Origin: Desulfovibrio sp.
GTDB lineage: Bacteria > Desulfobacterota > Desulfovibrionia > Desulfovibrionales > Desulfovibrionaceae
Reading direction: 5' to 3'
DNA: 64,000 nucleotides
Assembly: GCF_009712225.1 (NCBI RefSeq)
Contig: NZ_WASP01000010.1
Span: 104,668-168,667 of the forward strand
Both the position numbers and the translations under genes were made by a program. The notes under the pieces were generated by a model. The model had not been told where the DNA came from and did no database searches. It worked only from the letters and a program-made list of their open reading frames with translations. Each line of letters starts with the position of its first letter. Within the stretch, counting starts at the first letter, position 1. Positions 46,226 through 55,692 of this stretch are shown here, piece after piece.

Positions 46226-48619
46226 GTGCTCATCCGCGCCACGCGCAAACTGCGCATCAATGCATTGCTTCTTGGGCTGGGGGTTCTGCTGGTCACCCTT
46301 GGGTTCAACGTGCTGCTCTCTGTTTCCACATTAAATACGCTGGCGACAGACATGGTGCTTTCGGGCTACCGCAGCGGTGCGGAACGTCTTGCCCGCGATA
46401 TCGAACGCGGCATGCGCTTTGGCAAGCCCCTGGCCTCATATGCGGGCATGGAAGAAATGCTGGCAGAACTGGGGCAAAGCGCTTCGGGCATGCGCCGGGT
46501 GGTTGTTGCCGATGCCAGAGGGCGAATTCTGTATGCCCAGCCCGCGCAGGATGCCTCCGGCACCACGCTCCCCACGACGCAAGCGCCCCATGAGGCCTCA
46601 ATACAGCTTCCGGCCGATGCGGAAGCAGCACAGGCTCCGCATAAAATAGCCGGTGGCTACCGCCTGACCATTCCATTGCGCTACAAAGCCCCCGTGGGCT
46701 GGCTGGTGGTAGACATTGACGGCAAACGCATAGATGCGGCCACAGACGATTTTCTGCGCCTGTCGTCCATGCTGCTGGGCGCGGCCTGCCTGGTGGCAGG
46801 GCTGATTCTGGCTGGCCGCCTTGGCCTGCTTACCGGTCAGCGAGCTGTGGGAATGAGCCTTTCGGGCATGACCAGAATGCTGCTCATCATCATTGGGACA
46901 GCACAGGTGCTTTACGCCTGCGGTACGCTGGCGCTCTTTGACACCTACGTCAAACAGGCCGTGCACACCAAGGCCGACATTCTGGCCGAAGCCACCGGGC
47001 GTGATTTCGAGTACCTTATCCACAAGGGCGTGGATATTGCCAGCCTGCGCGGCAAGGATCAGGCTCTGGAACAGCTGCTGGCAGCCAACAACGAACTGGC
47101 CGGAGCAAGACTGCTCACCCCCGATGGCACTGCCATCGCCTCTGCCGGACATGTGCCCGATGCTTCGCTCAGCGTTGAAAAATCGCTGAATACCTACTGG
47201 CCTAGCCGTTTCCGCCAAAAGCAGGAAGTGCTGCGCCTGCAGCTGGCCTTGCAGCCCCAGGCTATCACAACGCGCATTTCGGCCCTGGCTCTCGACCTTG
47301 GTGCCTCGCTGCTCATCAGCTTTTTGCTCCTGCTTGAGCTTTCCAAGCTGCTGGGACTTATCGCCCTGCGCACCCTGCCCCACGATACGGCTGTGGCGGC
47401 TCTGGAGGGAACGCACCGTTCGCGGGCTGTTCAGGCCCTGCGGGCAGCCGGTTTTGTGTTCTTTTTGGGCTACGACATGGGCATTTCTTTTATTCCGCTG
47501 CTGGCCCGCCAGCTGTACGAACCACTGTTGGGCCTGAGCCGCGATGTGGCCATCGGTCTGCCCATTTCGGCGGAGATGGTCAGCGCCGGTGTGGCCCTGC
47601 TGTTTTCTGGCGGGTTTTCGCTACGATATGGCTGGCAAAAAGTCTTTGCAGCAGGAACTTTGGCCGCGGCCGTGGGCCTGCTGATGGGCAGCATGGCCAA
47701 CAGCCTGCACCTGCTGATTCTGGGCCGCATTGCTGCGGGCTTTGGCTTTGGGCTGGTGCTCATGGCGGGACAGATCGGCACGCTGGGCAAGGCCAATGCC
47801 GGGGCGGGCCTTACCAGTGTATTTGCGGGTATTTTTTCAGGCAGTATTTGCGGCTCTGCCGCAGGGGCCATGCTGGCCGATCATATCTCGTTTCAGGCAG
47901 TGCTTGGCACGGCGGCCTGCACCATATTGCTTGCCCTGTTTACGGTAATGCTGGGCAGAGAATCTGAAGAAGAAACAGCAACCGTCAACGCGGGCCAGCC
48001 TGCAACACCACAAGGGCACATGTTCTCGGGCTGCATGCAGCTGCTGCAAGACCCGCGCATGCACCTTGTGCTGCTGCTGGTGGGTATTCCCGCTGCCATG
48101 TGTCTGACCGGCTTTCTGCACTATCTGCTGCCGCTCAGGCTGGCAAACGCGCACGTGGACCAGTCGGACATTGGCCGTATCTTCATGCTTTATGGTCTGT
48201 GTTTCATCACGGCTGGGCCGCTGCTTGGCCGGTGGATAGACCACAGGAAGGACAAATCCCTGTTCCTGACCCTCACGGGCCTGCTCTCTGGCATTACACT
48301 GCTGATTGCGGCAAAAGCCACAGGAATGGCGGGGGCTGCCGCCGCGGTCATCACCCTGGGGCTGGCCCAGTGCCTGGCGGCTCCGGCCTCGATGATCTGC
48401 GTGCTTACGCTGGCTACGGCCCAGAAGCTTGGCAGGGAAAAAACCGCCTCGGTATACCGGGGGCTTGAACGCATGGGGCAGGTGGCAGGCCCGGTTGTGT
48501 TTGGCCTTGCCATCAGCATCATGACATCAGCCAGCGCACTGCTGCTTATGGGCAGCATTATTTGCGTGCTGGCGCTGCTGTTCCACCTGCTGTGGCGAAC
48601 CGGCAAGCCAAAAAGCTGA
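46226..48619 (+). CDS. Sensor-MFS fusion transporter
   Basis: 797 aa. The N-terminal ~390 residues hold two units that look like extracytoplasmic sensor domains bracketed by membrane helices: helix ~12-33, domain ~35-170, helix ~178-198; helix ~217-238, domain ~240-350, helix ~357-377. The rest (~410-795) is a 12-helix major facilitator permease with RIAAGFGFGLVLMAGQIG, GSICGSAAGAMLADHI and LGRWIDHRKDKS loops. The domain style recalls Cache sensors, but I cannot assign them firmly. A permease fused to a sensor half like this is uncommon. It is last in the exporter operon and follows the second binding protein by 9 bp. The start follows that stop closely. Confidence 0.78.
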   Translation: MLIRATRKLRINALLLGLGVLLVTLGFNVLLSVSTLNTLATDMVLSGYRSGAERLARDIERGMRFGKPLASYAGMEEMLAELGQSASGMRRVVVADARGRILYAQPAQDASGTTLPTTQAPHEASIQLPADAEAAQAPHKIAGGYRLTIPLRYKAPVGWLVVDIDGKRIDAATDDFLRLSSMLLGAACLVAGLILAGRLGLLTGQRAVGMSLSGMTRMLLIIIGTAQVLYACGTLALFDTYVKQAVHTKADILAEATGRDFEYLIHKGVDIASLRGKDQALEQLLAANNELAGARLLTPDGTAIASAGHVPDASLSVEKSLNTYWPSRFRQKQEVLRLQLALQPQAITTRISALALDLGASLLISFLLLLELSKLLGLIALRTLPHDTAVAALEGTHRSRAVQALRAAGFVFFLGYDMGISFIPLLARQLYEPLLGLSRDVAIGLPISAEMVSAGVALLFSGGFSLRYGWQKVFAAGTLAAAVGLLMGSMANSLHLLILGRIAAGFGFGLVLMAGQIGTLGKANAGAGLTSVFAGIFSGSICGSAAGAMLADHISFQAVLGTAACTILLALFTVMLGRESEEETATVNAGQPATPQGHMFSGCMQLLQDPRMHLVLLLVGIPAAMCLTGFLHYLLPLRLANAHVDQSDIGRIFMLYGLCFITAGPLLGRWIDHRKDKSLFLTLTGLLSGITLLIAAKATGMAGAAAAVITLGLAQCLAAPASMICVLTLATAQKLGREKTASVYRGLERMGQVAGPVVFGLAISIMTSASALLLMGSIICVLALLFHLLWRTGKPKS

Positions 48620-48668
48620 CCGCAAGGGCACGCGGGCCTGCCTGTTTGCTGACGTAGTGCGGATGCTG

Positions 48669-49685
48669 CTAGGCGCTGGCCAACGCGCCCTTCTGTGTGC
48701 AGGCATCATCGCAATCCGTGTCATTTTCCTGAGTATTATCGGGGCAGCAGCCCGGGCGGCATTTCTGGCTGTGCGCCGCGCTGCAGGTCAAGCTGCTGGC
48801 AGAGGAGCCGTCGCGTGAACCGCCAAGCGAACCTACAAATTTTCTCAGTTCCGGCATGGCCGGGTCAGCCAGCCCACCCGGCAAAAACCACGACAAGATT
48901 TCATAATAGTCGTCTTCCCGCACCAACGGCCCTACCTTTTGCGTAAAGCTGCTAAATTCCGCCTCGGTGGGATAACTGAAATACTGCCGCCCTGCCGAGC
49001 TCTGCACGCAGGTTGAGAGTTCCCGCCCCGCTTCCAGTTCCGGCAGGTGGCGCAGCAGCGTATCTATGCCCGCAAAATAGGTGTGCACAAAGTTCCACAG
49101 CAGTGAGCGCCCGTAATCAATAGGCCACCAGCCAATCTCTACAATGGGGCCTGTGTCCAGCCCTGCATCCAGATGAAACAGCGTGCAGCCAGAGCGCGCA
49201 TGACGGTGCTGCATGGCGCGGAAGGGGCTGCACAGGCCTTGCAGGTCGGGCAGTGCGCCGGGGTGCATGCCGTAGGTTCCCAACCGTGGCATATCAATAA
49301 CTTCTGTAGGAATAACATAGTCATACCGGCAGGAAATAACCACATCGGGCGCAAGGGCGCGCATACGCTGCCGCGATTCTGCAGACTTCATGGGCCCCCA
49401 AAGTTCCATGGGGATATTGTGGCGCTGTTGCAGGCCAAGGTATGTCTGGCACGGTGCGGAATTGCCCTGGGGAAAGCGGGCCTCAAGCCAGGGCAGAATA
49501 TGCTCAACCATCATGCCGCGCTCGTGCGCCACAAGGCTTGCCGCATAGTCATTGCTGCATTCGGCATCAAGCACATAGTCCGAAAGAACCACAAATACTT
49601 CATGCCGGGCAATAAGCCCCGTCAGCAGCCTGTTGAGGGCAACACATCCGGCAAGGTCTTTTTTGGCGCACACAACAATCTTCAC
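48669..49685 (-). CDS. Formyltransferase-fold protein with Cys-rich C-terminal tail
   Basis: 338 aa. The N-terminal Rossmann part (MKIVVCAKKDLAGCVALNRL) and the segment MHPGALPDLQGLCSPFRAMQ followed by TLFHLDAGLDTGPIV match the methionyl-tRNA/GAR formyltransferase superfamily. The catalytic His and Asp are kept, but the usual Asn of the N-x-H motif is Gly (YGMHPG), so activity or donor may differ. The last ~50 residues form a tail with eight Cys (LTCSAAHSQKCRPGCCPDN, DCDDACTQKG) not known to me in this family. GTG start at 49685 has AAAGGA six bases upstream. Convergent with the exporter operon; tailoring of the peptide is possible but not shown. Confidence 0.75.
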   Translation of the reverse strand: MKIVVCAKKDLAGCVALNRLLTGLIARHEVFVVLSDYVLDAECSNDYAASLVAHERGMMVEHILPWLEARFPQGNSAPCQTYLGLQQRHNIPMELWGPMKSAESRQRMRALAPDVVISCRYDYVIPTEVIDMPRLGTYGMHPGALPDLQGLCSPFRAMQHRHARSGCTLFHLDAGLDTGPIVEIGWWPIDYGRSLLWNFVHTYFAGIDTLLRHLPELEAGRELSTCVQSSAGRQYFSYPTEAEFSSFTQKVGPLVREDDYYEILSWFLPGGLADPAMPELRKFVGSLGGSRDGSSASSLTCSAAHSQKCRPGCCPDNTQENDTDCDDACTQKGALASA

Positions 49686-49778
49686 GGCATATCCTTTAGT
49701 GAAACATTGCTGGGTATGCTACGCCGCAACCTTATGGATGGAAAGAAGAAAACGATAACCTTATATGGGGTGACCCGC

Positions 49779-50480
49779 TTACTCCACCGCAAAATTGAAA
49801 TAGGTATCGGGATAGGGCTCGTTTTTAAGGGTGTAGTGCCACCATTCTTCTTCATAGCGCTTGAAGCCTGTACCTTCCATAATCCCCAGCAGCGCGGCCC
49901 TGTTGGTCTGCTGCTGCGGGGTCATACCCTTGGCCCCGTGGTGCGAAGCCTCACCAAAAAAGTCAAAAGGCGTGCCCATGTCCAGCTCTCTGCCGCTTTG
50001 CCTGTCCACAAGGGTCAGGTCTACAGTGCTGCCTCGCGAATGCCCCGAACGGGTGGCCACATAGCCAAGGTCAAACACGCGGGCCTTTTCCACCTGCGGA
50101 TAAAATACGGATTTCATGCGAATATCGGCGGCATCCATCCCCCAGCGCACAAAGTTGTCCACTGCGGCCTGGGGCCGGTATGCGTCAAATATCTTAAGAA
50201 CATATCCTTTTTCTTCGGCCGTTGCAGCCGCCTTGCACAGGGCTTTGGCCGCGGGTTCGCTCAGTATGGCCTGCGGGGCCGCATAGCCGTTGATACGCTT
50301 GCCCACAAAGTTGTATGAAGAAAAATAGCGTATTTCCAGAATCACGTTTTCACACATGTCGGTCACGTGCACAAACCCCTCATGCACGGCTGCCCGGGCC
50401 TGCATGGGCAGCAGTAACGCCAAAGCCAGAACCAATGCTGGCAGTAATCCGGAGAAACAGCTCTTACGACATGCATCCAT
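49779..50480 (-). CDS. D-alanyl-D-alanine dipeptidase, VanX/DdpX family
   Basis: 233-aa secreted zinc peptidase. Signal peptide in the first ~30 residues (LLPALVLALALLLPMQARA). Zinc and catalytic residues: SGHSRGSTVDL (His and Asp ligands) and EEEWWHY (catalytic Glu and third ligand His), with FDAYRPQAAVDNF upstream. The start at ATG 50480 is six bases after AGGGGAG; a longer frame continuing to 51836 runs antisense through selD and is not real. Likely role is D-Ala-D-Ala salvage from peptidoglycan (family knowledge); there is no van regulator nearby. It is divergent from selD. Confidence 0.9.
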   Translation of the reverse strand: MDACRKSCFSGLLPALVLALALLLPMQARAAVHEGFVHVTDMCENVILEIRYFSSYNFVGKRINGYAAPQAILSEPAAKALCKAAATAEEKGYVLKIFDAYRPQAAVDNFVRWGMDAADIRMKSVFYPQVEKARVFDLGYVATRSGHSRGSTVDLTLVDRQSGRELDMGTPFDFFGEASHHGAKGMTPQQQTNRAALLGIMEGTGFKRYEEEWWHYTLKNEPYPDTYFNFAVE

Positions 50481-50637
50481 GGGTGACTCCCCTTGTTTTT
50501 CAAAAGGCTTGGTCAGACACATTACGGCTTTGTCATTGCATCCTATAATCGCATGGCCGTCAATTAGCGGATTTTGACCTTTTGTCTTCAAGCAGGCATA
50601 ATTAACGAATGAACAGTAAAAAACCAGGGAGCGCAGC

Positions 50638-51696
50638 ATGAAACTGCTGGAAAAAGCCCGCGCGGCCGGTTGAGCCGCCAAGCTGGCTCCAGGGGCCCTG
50701 GAGCGACTTTTGCGCGGTTTGCCGTCTGATACGCGCCCTGACCTTGAGGCCAGGGTTCTGGCTGGTCGCGCCCGGAACGAAGATGCCGTAGTGCTTACCG
50801 TTCCCCCTGGCTGCGCCCTGGTGCAGACCGTGGATATTCTTGCGCCCATCGTCAACGATGCCTTTGCCTTTGGCCGCATTGCGGCTGCAAACGCGCTTTC
50901 GGACGTATACGCCATGGGCGGCCAACCGTGGAGCGCCATGAACGTGGCCTTTTTTCCGCAGGCACTGGCAGAAGACGATCCGCAAGGCATACTGGAAAAT
51001 ATTCTGCGTGGTGGTCTCGACGCGATGAACGAAGCCGGAGCCGTGCTGGCTGGCGGGCACACGGTACAGGACGATGAACTCAAGTACGGTCTCGCTGTCA
51101 CGGGCATCATCGACCCCGGCCACATGGCCCGCAACGATGGTCTCACCCCCGGCAACCGGCTACTGTTGACCAAACCCATTGGCACAGGCGTGCTCTCAAC
51201 CGCCGTAAAAGCCCGCTGGGACCATGCGGAAGAAAGCGAGGCCGAGGTTACGCGCTGGTGCTCGCGCCTCAACAGCGTAGCCGGTGCCGTGGTGCGCGAC
51301 CTCAAGATTACCGCAGCAACTGATATTACCGGCTTTGGCCTTGGCGGCCATGCCCTTGAGATGGCCCTTGCCTCAAAAGTTACCGTGGTGCTGCACGCCG
51401 AGGCCTTGCCCCTGATGCCGTACGCTCTTGAATACGCGCGCGACGGGCTTATCCCCGCTGGCAGCCACCTGAACAGGAAGTATTGGGCCTGCTCCACCCG
51501 TGTGGCACACGGCGTGGACGAAGCCCTGACGAGCCTTGCCTTTGACGCCCAGACATCGGGAGGGCTTTTGCTGTCAGTGCCGCCAGAACAGGTGGCCGAG
51601 GCCCGCGCACGGCTGCTCGCCGGGGGTGACCTGGCCTGCGAGGTGGGCGAAGTAACAGAAGCCGAAGCAGACGGCACGGCCCTGATTTTGCGCTGA
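50638..51696 (+). CDS. selD: Selenide, water dikinase, selenocysteine-containing (selD)
   Basis: Makes selenophosphate from selenide and ATP for selenocysteine and selenouridine synthesis. The gene starts at ATG 50638 (AGGGAG upstream) and reads through an in-frame TGA at 50671-50673, giving Sec12 in the motif AAGUAAKLAPGAL, the position of the catalytic Cys/Sec of SelD. Downstream the 352-aa frame matches the family: DPQGILENILRGGLDAMNEA, LAGGHTVQDDELKYGLAVTG, TDITGFGLGGHALEMA and TSGGLLLSVP. A hairpin just after the TGA fits a bacterial SECIS. Gene callers that treat TGA as stop would lose the first 24 codons and the active site. Divergent from the dipeptidase gene. Confidence 0.93.
50674..50704 (+). 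promoter_or_regulatory. Candidate bacterial SECIS element in selD
   Basis: Starting 12 nt after the in-frame TGA, the sequence forms a perfect stem GCTCCAGG (50686-50693) with CCTGGAGC (50697-50704) and loop GGC. Position within about 25 nt of the UGA inside the coding region fits bacterial SECIS hairpins bound by SelB. Confidence 0.7.
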
Positions 51697-52005
51697 CTCT
51701 GCCCAGCGGTTGAGTTGATTCTGTGCTGATTTTTTTGCTGCTGCCGCCCGGCAGTCTGCCATAAGCAAGCACGGCCAGCCGCCATGCTGTGGCCATGCGG
51801 GCCCAGACCAAGGCAGAAGCCGAAGCAGGGCCGCATGTAATTTTTTTAACATTATGGCTTGCCCTATTGGCAAAACGACTTATCTAAACCAAAGATTTTG
51901 GGCATAAGCCTGTCCGCCCGGTGCATCGGCCGCGAACGCTCCCGAAAAAGGAGCGTCCCTCGCGGCTTGCAGCCCACCGGCAAGTGTGCTATGGAAACAC
52001 GCTTT
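51697..52005. other. Intergenic region between selD and tRNA-Leu
   Basis: The 309 bp hold the end of the selD transcript and the promoter of the tRNA-Leu/tig unit. A perfect 7-bp hairpin ACGCTCC/GGAGCGT lies at 51936-51956. No T-tailed terminator for selD is clear. A good promoter is placed at 51967-51995. Confidence 0.5.
51967..51995 (+). promoter_or_regulatory. Sigma-70-type promoter of tRNA-Leu/tig
   Basis: TTGCAG (51967-51972), 17-nt spacer, TATGGA (51990-51995), with the mature tRNA 5' end ten bases further on. Spacing is ideal and both hexamers are reasonable matches. Confidence 0.55.
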
Positions 52006-52089
52006 GCGAGAGTGGCGGAATTGGTAGACGCACTGGACTTAGAATCCAGCACCATTGGTATGGGGGTTCAAGTCCCCCCTCTCGCACCA
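52006..52089 (+). tRNA. tRNA-Leu (anticodon TAG)
   Basis: 84 nt including an encoded CCA. Acceptor stem GCGAGAG/CTCTCGC, anticodon stem CTGGA/TCCAG with loop CTTAGAA (anticodon TAG at 52040-52042), a long variable arm as expected for a class II tRNA, and T-loop GTTCAAGTC. It reads CUA (and CUN) leucine codons. The trigger factor start is only 27 nt downstream with no terminator between, so the tRNA is probably processed from a tig transcript. Confidence 0.97.
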
Positions 52090-52116
52090 ACTACCTCACC
52101 AGAAAAGGAGTCCCTC

Positions 52117-53469
52117 GTGGAATATAGCGCAGAAGACATTTCGCCGGTCAGAAAAAAGGTCGTCATCACCACCGAAGCCCAGGAAGTGGATGCAGCCATC
52201 ATGGGCGCCGTGGCGCTGTACAAAACTTCGGTGCAGCTGGACGGTTTCCGCAAGGGCAAGGTTCCGGCGTCGGTCATCGAACAGCGCTTCCGCGACAAGA
52301 TTTATGAAGAAGCCCGTCAGGACCTCATCAACGTGCACATCAATGATGTGATGCAGAAGCTCGACGTGTCGCCCCTCGCTGGTGTGGACGTTGACGCCAA
52401 GGGCACGTTTGAACGCGGCCAGGGCTATGTGTACAGCGTCGAATTTGAAATGCTGCCCAAGTTCACCCTGCCTGCCTACGAAGGCATGGAAGTGGAACAG
52501 GAAAAAGTGGTTGTGGACGAAAAGGAAGTGCAGGAAGTTATCGACCGCATTCGCCGCGACCGCGCCCAGCTCGTGCCCGTTGAAGGTTCCGGCCCCGCCG
52601 TGGACGGCCAGGTTGCCACCATCGACTTTGCCGCTTTTGAAAACGGCGAGCCCCTGGAAGGCGTGAAGGCCGAAAGTTTTGATCTGGCCCTTGGCGAACG
52701 CCAGGCCCTTGAAGATTTTGAAGCCCTGGTCAAGACCATCCGCTATGGTGAAGAAGGCGAAGGCCAGATCACCTTCCCCGAAGATTTTCTTGCCAAGGAT
52801 CTTGCTGGCAAAACCGTCACCATGAAGGTGCGCGTGCATGCCATCAAGGAACGCAAGCTGCCCGAACTCAACGACGAGCTCGCCAAGACCGTGGGCCTTG
52901 AAAGCGTTGAAAAGCTGCGCGAAGCCATCACCGGCAGCTACACCCAGAGCCGTGCCAACCTCAACAAGAGCGCCGCGCAGAAGACCCTGCTCGACCGCCT
53001 GTTGAAGATGGTTGAATTTGAACTGCCCCCCAGCCTTGTAGAAACCCAGGAGCGTACGCTGCTGGGCGATATGGCTGCCCGCATCGAGCGTCAGGGCCGC
53101 AGCCTTGATTCCCTTGGCAAGAGCATGGACGAACTGCGCGCCGAAGTTAAGCCCCAGTCTGAAGAACTGGCCCGCTCGCAGGTTCTGCTGCTCAGCATTG
53201 CCAAAAAAGAAGGTCTTGACGTGACCGACAATGAGGTCAACACTCAGATCTACCAGATGAGCATGCGTACTGGCGAAGACTTCAAGACCTTGCGTGAAAG
53301 CTACGAGCGTTCGGGCATGATCTTTGTGCTGCGTGACCGCATGCTGGCCGACAAGGCCATGGATCTGGTTTATGCCAAGTCCAAGGTGACCGAAGTGGAA
53401 CCCAAGGCCCCGGCAGCGGGAGCCGAGGGTGACGCCGCGCCGGGCGCACCCGCCAGCGCTCAGGACTAA
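52117..53469 (+). CDS. tig: Trigger factor (tig)
   Basis: Ribosome-bound chaperone with peptidyl-prolyl isomerase activity, 450 aa. GTG start at 52117 with AAGGAG six bases before; any earlier start would run through the tRNA. The ribosome-docking signature GFRKGKVP is in the N-terminal domain (about residue 44), the FKBP-like middle domain begins near residue 155 ([19 protein letters not shown]), and the C-terminal arm is helical, ending in an Ala/Pro/Gly-rich tail. It heads the classic tig-clpP-clpX-lon order of protein quality-control genes. An intrinsic terminator follows directly. Confidence 0.96.
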   Translation: MEYSAEDISPVRKKVVITTEAQEVDAAIMGAVALYKTSVQLDGFRKGKVPASVIEQRFRDKIYEEARQDLINVHINDVMQKLDVSPLAGVDVDAKGTFERGQGYVYSVEFEMLPKFTLPAYEGMEVEQEKVVVDEKEVQEVIDRIRRDRAQLVPVEGSGPAVDGQVATIDFAAFENGEPLEGVKAESFDLALGERQALEDFEALVKTIRYGEEGEGQITFPEDFLAKDLAGKTVTMKVRVHAIKERKLPELNDELAKTVGLESVEKLREAITGSYTQSRANLNKSAAQKTLLDRLLKMVEFELPPSLVETQERTLLGDMAARIERQGRSLDSLGKSMDELRAEVKPQSEELARSQVLLLSIAKKEGLDVTDNEVNTQIYQMSMRTGEDFKTLRESYERSGMIFVLRDRMLADKAMDLVYAKSKVTEVEPKAPAAGAEGDAAPGAPASAQD

Positions 53470-53483
53470 CTGAAGTATAAGGG

Positions 53484-53506
53484 AGGCGGCCTTAAGGCCG
53501 CCTTTT
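53484..53506 (+). terminator. Rho-independent terminator after tig
   Basis: Stem GGCGGCC/GGCCGCC with TTAA loop, extended by one A-T pair, followed by TTTT and then a further T-rich stretch. It lies between tig and clpP, which is 60 bp downstream. Confidence 0.85.
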
Positions 53507-53566
53507 GGTTTTATTTTGCGGCCACGCCGCAGCCAACCGGCCCACAAGCCGCGCCAAGAGGCTTAT

Positions 53567-54175
53567 ATGTCGCTTGTCCCCATGGTTATAGAAACCACCG
53601 GCCGCTCTGAGCGGGCCTATGATATTTACTCGCGCCTGCTCAAGGACCGCATTGTACTGCTTGGCTCAGAGGTCAACGACACGGTCGCTTCCCTCATTTG
53701 CGCCCAGCTGCTCTTTCTTGAGTCGCAAGACCCGGAAAAAGAAATCTACCTCTACATCAACTCTCCCGGCGGCTCAGTTACCGCCGGGCTTGCCATTTAC
53801 GACACCATGCGCTTTATCACCTCGCCGGTGGCAACTGTGTGCATGGGCCGCGCCGCAAGCATGGGAGCCTTTTTGCTGGCCGCTGGCAAGCCTGGCATGC
53901 GTTTTGCTTTGCCCAATAGCCAGATCATGATCCATCAGCCTTCGGGCGGTTTTCAGGGTCAGGCCACCGATATTGAAATCCACGCGCGCGAGGTGCTGCG
54001 CCTCAAGGAACGCCTCAACCGCATGCTGGCCGACAATACGGGCCGTCCCTACAAGGACATAGTCAAGGCTACCGAACGCGATAACTTTTTGACTCCTGAA
54101 GAAGCCAAGGAACTCGGCATTATTGACCGCGTGCTTGTGTCGCGGAACGAGATGGCTCAGGAAAAGAGCGAATAA
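53567..54175 (+). CDS. clpP: ATP-dependent Clp protease proteolytic subunit (clpP)
   Basis: 202-aa serine peptidase forming the tetradecameric barrel. Start at ATG 53567 ([20 protein letters not shown]) with AAGAGG upstream; upstream residues in frame are not conserved. Catalytic Ser is in [14 protein letters not shown] and His in IMIHQPSGG; the acidic triad member is in the following helix region. [11 protein letters not shown] is the conserved oxyanion-strand motif. It is followed by clpX after two bases, so the protease and its unfoldase are made together. Confidence 0.97.
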   Translation: MSLVPMVIETTGRSERAYDIYSRLLKDRIVLLGSEVNDTVASLICAQLLFLESQDPEKEIYLYINSPGGSVTAGLAIYDTMRFITSPVATVCMGRAASMGAFLLAAGKPGMRFALPNSQIMIHQPSGGFQGQATDIEIHAREVLRLKERLNRMLADNTGRPYKDIVKATERDNFLTPEEAKELGIIDRVLVSRNEMAQEKSE

Positions 54176-54177
54176 TT

Positions 54178-55470
54178 ATGGCCAAGAACGATAAACCCAC
54201 GGTGAGCGAACCCCTGCGCTGCTCCTTTTGCGGACGCAGCGAGCTTGAGGTTCGCAATCTCATCGTGCAGGACGGCGCCAGCATATGCGACAAGTGCGTC
54301 AAAGCCTGCAACGAAATTATCGCCCGCGACCAGATGGAAAGCCCGCAGAGCGAAGAACGTCTTCTTTCGCCCCAGGAGATCAAGGACCGCCTTGATCAGT
54401 ACGTTATCGGGCAGAACGAAGCCAAAAAGATTCTTTCTGTGGCGGTGCACAACCACTACAAGCGCGTGTTTTATGCCAGCGCCCTAGGCGACGATGTGGA
54501 GCTTGAAAAAAGCAACATCCTGCTTGTGGGCCCCTCTGGCAGCGGTAAAACCCTGCTTGCCAAAACTTTGGCCCGGGTACTGCGCGTACCCTTTGCCATT
54601 GCAGACGCCACCACGCTGACCGAAGCCGGCTACGTGGGCGAGGATGTGGAAAACATCCTTGTGCAGCTGCTGCAAAATGCAGACTACGACCTTGAATCCG
54701 CCAGCAAGGGCATCATCTACATTGACGAAATCGACAAGATTTCGCGCAAGGGCGATGGCCCCTCAATCACACGCGATGTTTCGGGCGAAGGTGTGCAGCA
54801 GGCCCTGCTCAAGATCATTGAAGGCACAGAGGCCAATATTCCTCCCAAGGGCGGGCGCAAGCACCCTCAGCAGGAATTTATCCGCATGAACACGAGCAAC
54901 ATCCTGTTCATCGTGGGCGGTGCCTTTGTGGGCCTCGACAAAATCGTGGGCGGCCGCATGAGCGGCGGCGCCATGGGCTTTGGCGCCAAGGTGCGCGCCA
55001 GCAAGGATATGCCCCTTGGCGAGCTGCTTGACCGCATCCACCCGCAGGATCTGGTGAAGTTCGGTCTTATCCCCGAATTTGTGGGCCGTATTCCGATCAT
55101 CACCCATGTGGACGAGCTGGACGAACCCGATCTGGTGCGCATCCTCACCGAACCCAAGAACGCGCTGGTGCGTCAGTACCAGAAGCTCTTTGGGCTTGAG
55201 AATGTTGACCTGCGCTTTACGCCCAACGCCCTCAAGGCCATTGCCGCCAAGGCCATTGAACGCAAGACGGGCGCGCGCGGTCTGCGCAACGTGATGGAAC
55301 GCATCATGCTCGACATCATGTTCAAGCTGCCATCCATGCCCAACGTGCGCGAATGCCTGATCAATCAGGCTGTTATAGACAAGGGCAAGGAGCCTGTGCT
55401 GCTGTTTGGCGACAAGGCCGACGGCGCAGACGCCACCAAGGCTCAGGCCGGGGGCGACAAGGCCTCCTAG
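54178..55470 (+). CDS. clpX: ATP-dependent Clp protease ATPase subunit (clpX)
   Basis: 430-aa AAA+ unfoldase that feeds substrates to ClpP. Zinc-binding N-domain with [13 protein letters not shown] and [10 protein letters not shown]; Walker A GPSGSGKT; pore loop GYVGED; Walker [11 protein letters not shown]; sensor/arginine region [13 protein letters not shown]; and the loop that contacts ClpP (IGF-type) lies around the [11 protein letters not shown] segment. Length and order are standard. Its start is two bases after the clpP stop. Confidence 0.97.
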   Translation: MAKNDKPTVSEPLRCSFCGRSELEVRNLIVQDGASICDKCVKACNEIIARDQMESPQSEERLLSPQEIKDRLDQYVIGQNEAKKILSVAVHNHYKRVFYASALGDDVELEKSNILLVGPSGSGKTLLAKTLARVLRVPFAIADATTLTEAGYVGEDVENILVQLLQNADYDLESASKGIIYIDEIDKISRKGDGPSITRDVSGEGVQQALLKIIEGTEANIPPKGGRKHPQQEFIRMNTSNILFIVGGAFVGLDKIVGGRMSGGAMGFGAKVRASKDMPLGELLDRIHPQDLVKFGLIPEFVGRIPIITHVDELDEPDLVRILTEPKNALVRQYQKLFGLENVDLRFTPNALKAIAAKAIERKTGARGLRNVMERIMLDIMFKLPSMPNVRECLINQAVIDKGKEPVLLFGDKADGADATKAQAGGDKAS

Positions 55471-55658
55471 GCCGCAAGTCTGGCCGCGCCGTTTCATGCG
55501 GGCTGACGGTCCGGCTCTGTGCGGATTTTCCTGAAATCCGTGCTGCGAAGTGTCTGCAGGCGAACCTGTTGCAGGGGTCGCAGGCCGCAAGGCTGCGCTG
55601 CAACGGCACAATGCTTCGCCACAAGCAGGCATTTCTAAGTGAACATGCTCCAAGTTCC

Positions 55659-55692
55659 GCCGGGCGGCGCTGACCGCCGTCCGGCCTTTTTT
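55659..55692 (+). terminator. Intrinsic terminator immediately upstream of lon
   Basis: 10-bp stem GCCGGGCGGC (55659-55668) with GCCGTCCGGC (55676-55685), one G-U pair, 7-nt loop, then CTTTTTT. It ends 13 nt before the lon ATG, so it either ends clpX transcription with a lon start site inside or after it, or acts as an attenuator in the lon leader. Confidence 0.75.

Noticed and set aside
50481..51836. N-terminal extension of the dipeptidase frame upstream to 51836
   Set aside because: The extension is antisense to selD; the signal peptide and good ribosome binding site at 50480 define the true start.
51859..52116. Extension of the trigger factor frame upstream through the tRNA
   Set aside because: It would translate the tRNA-Leu gene; the GTG at 52117 has an AAGGAG site and matches the family N-terminus.
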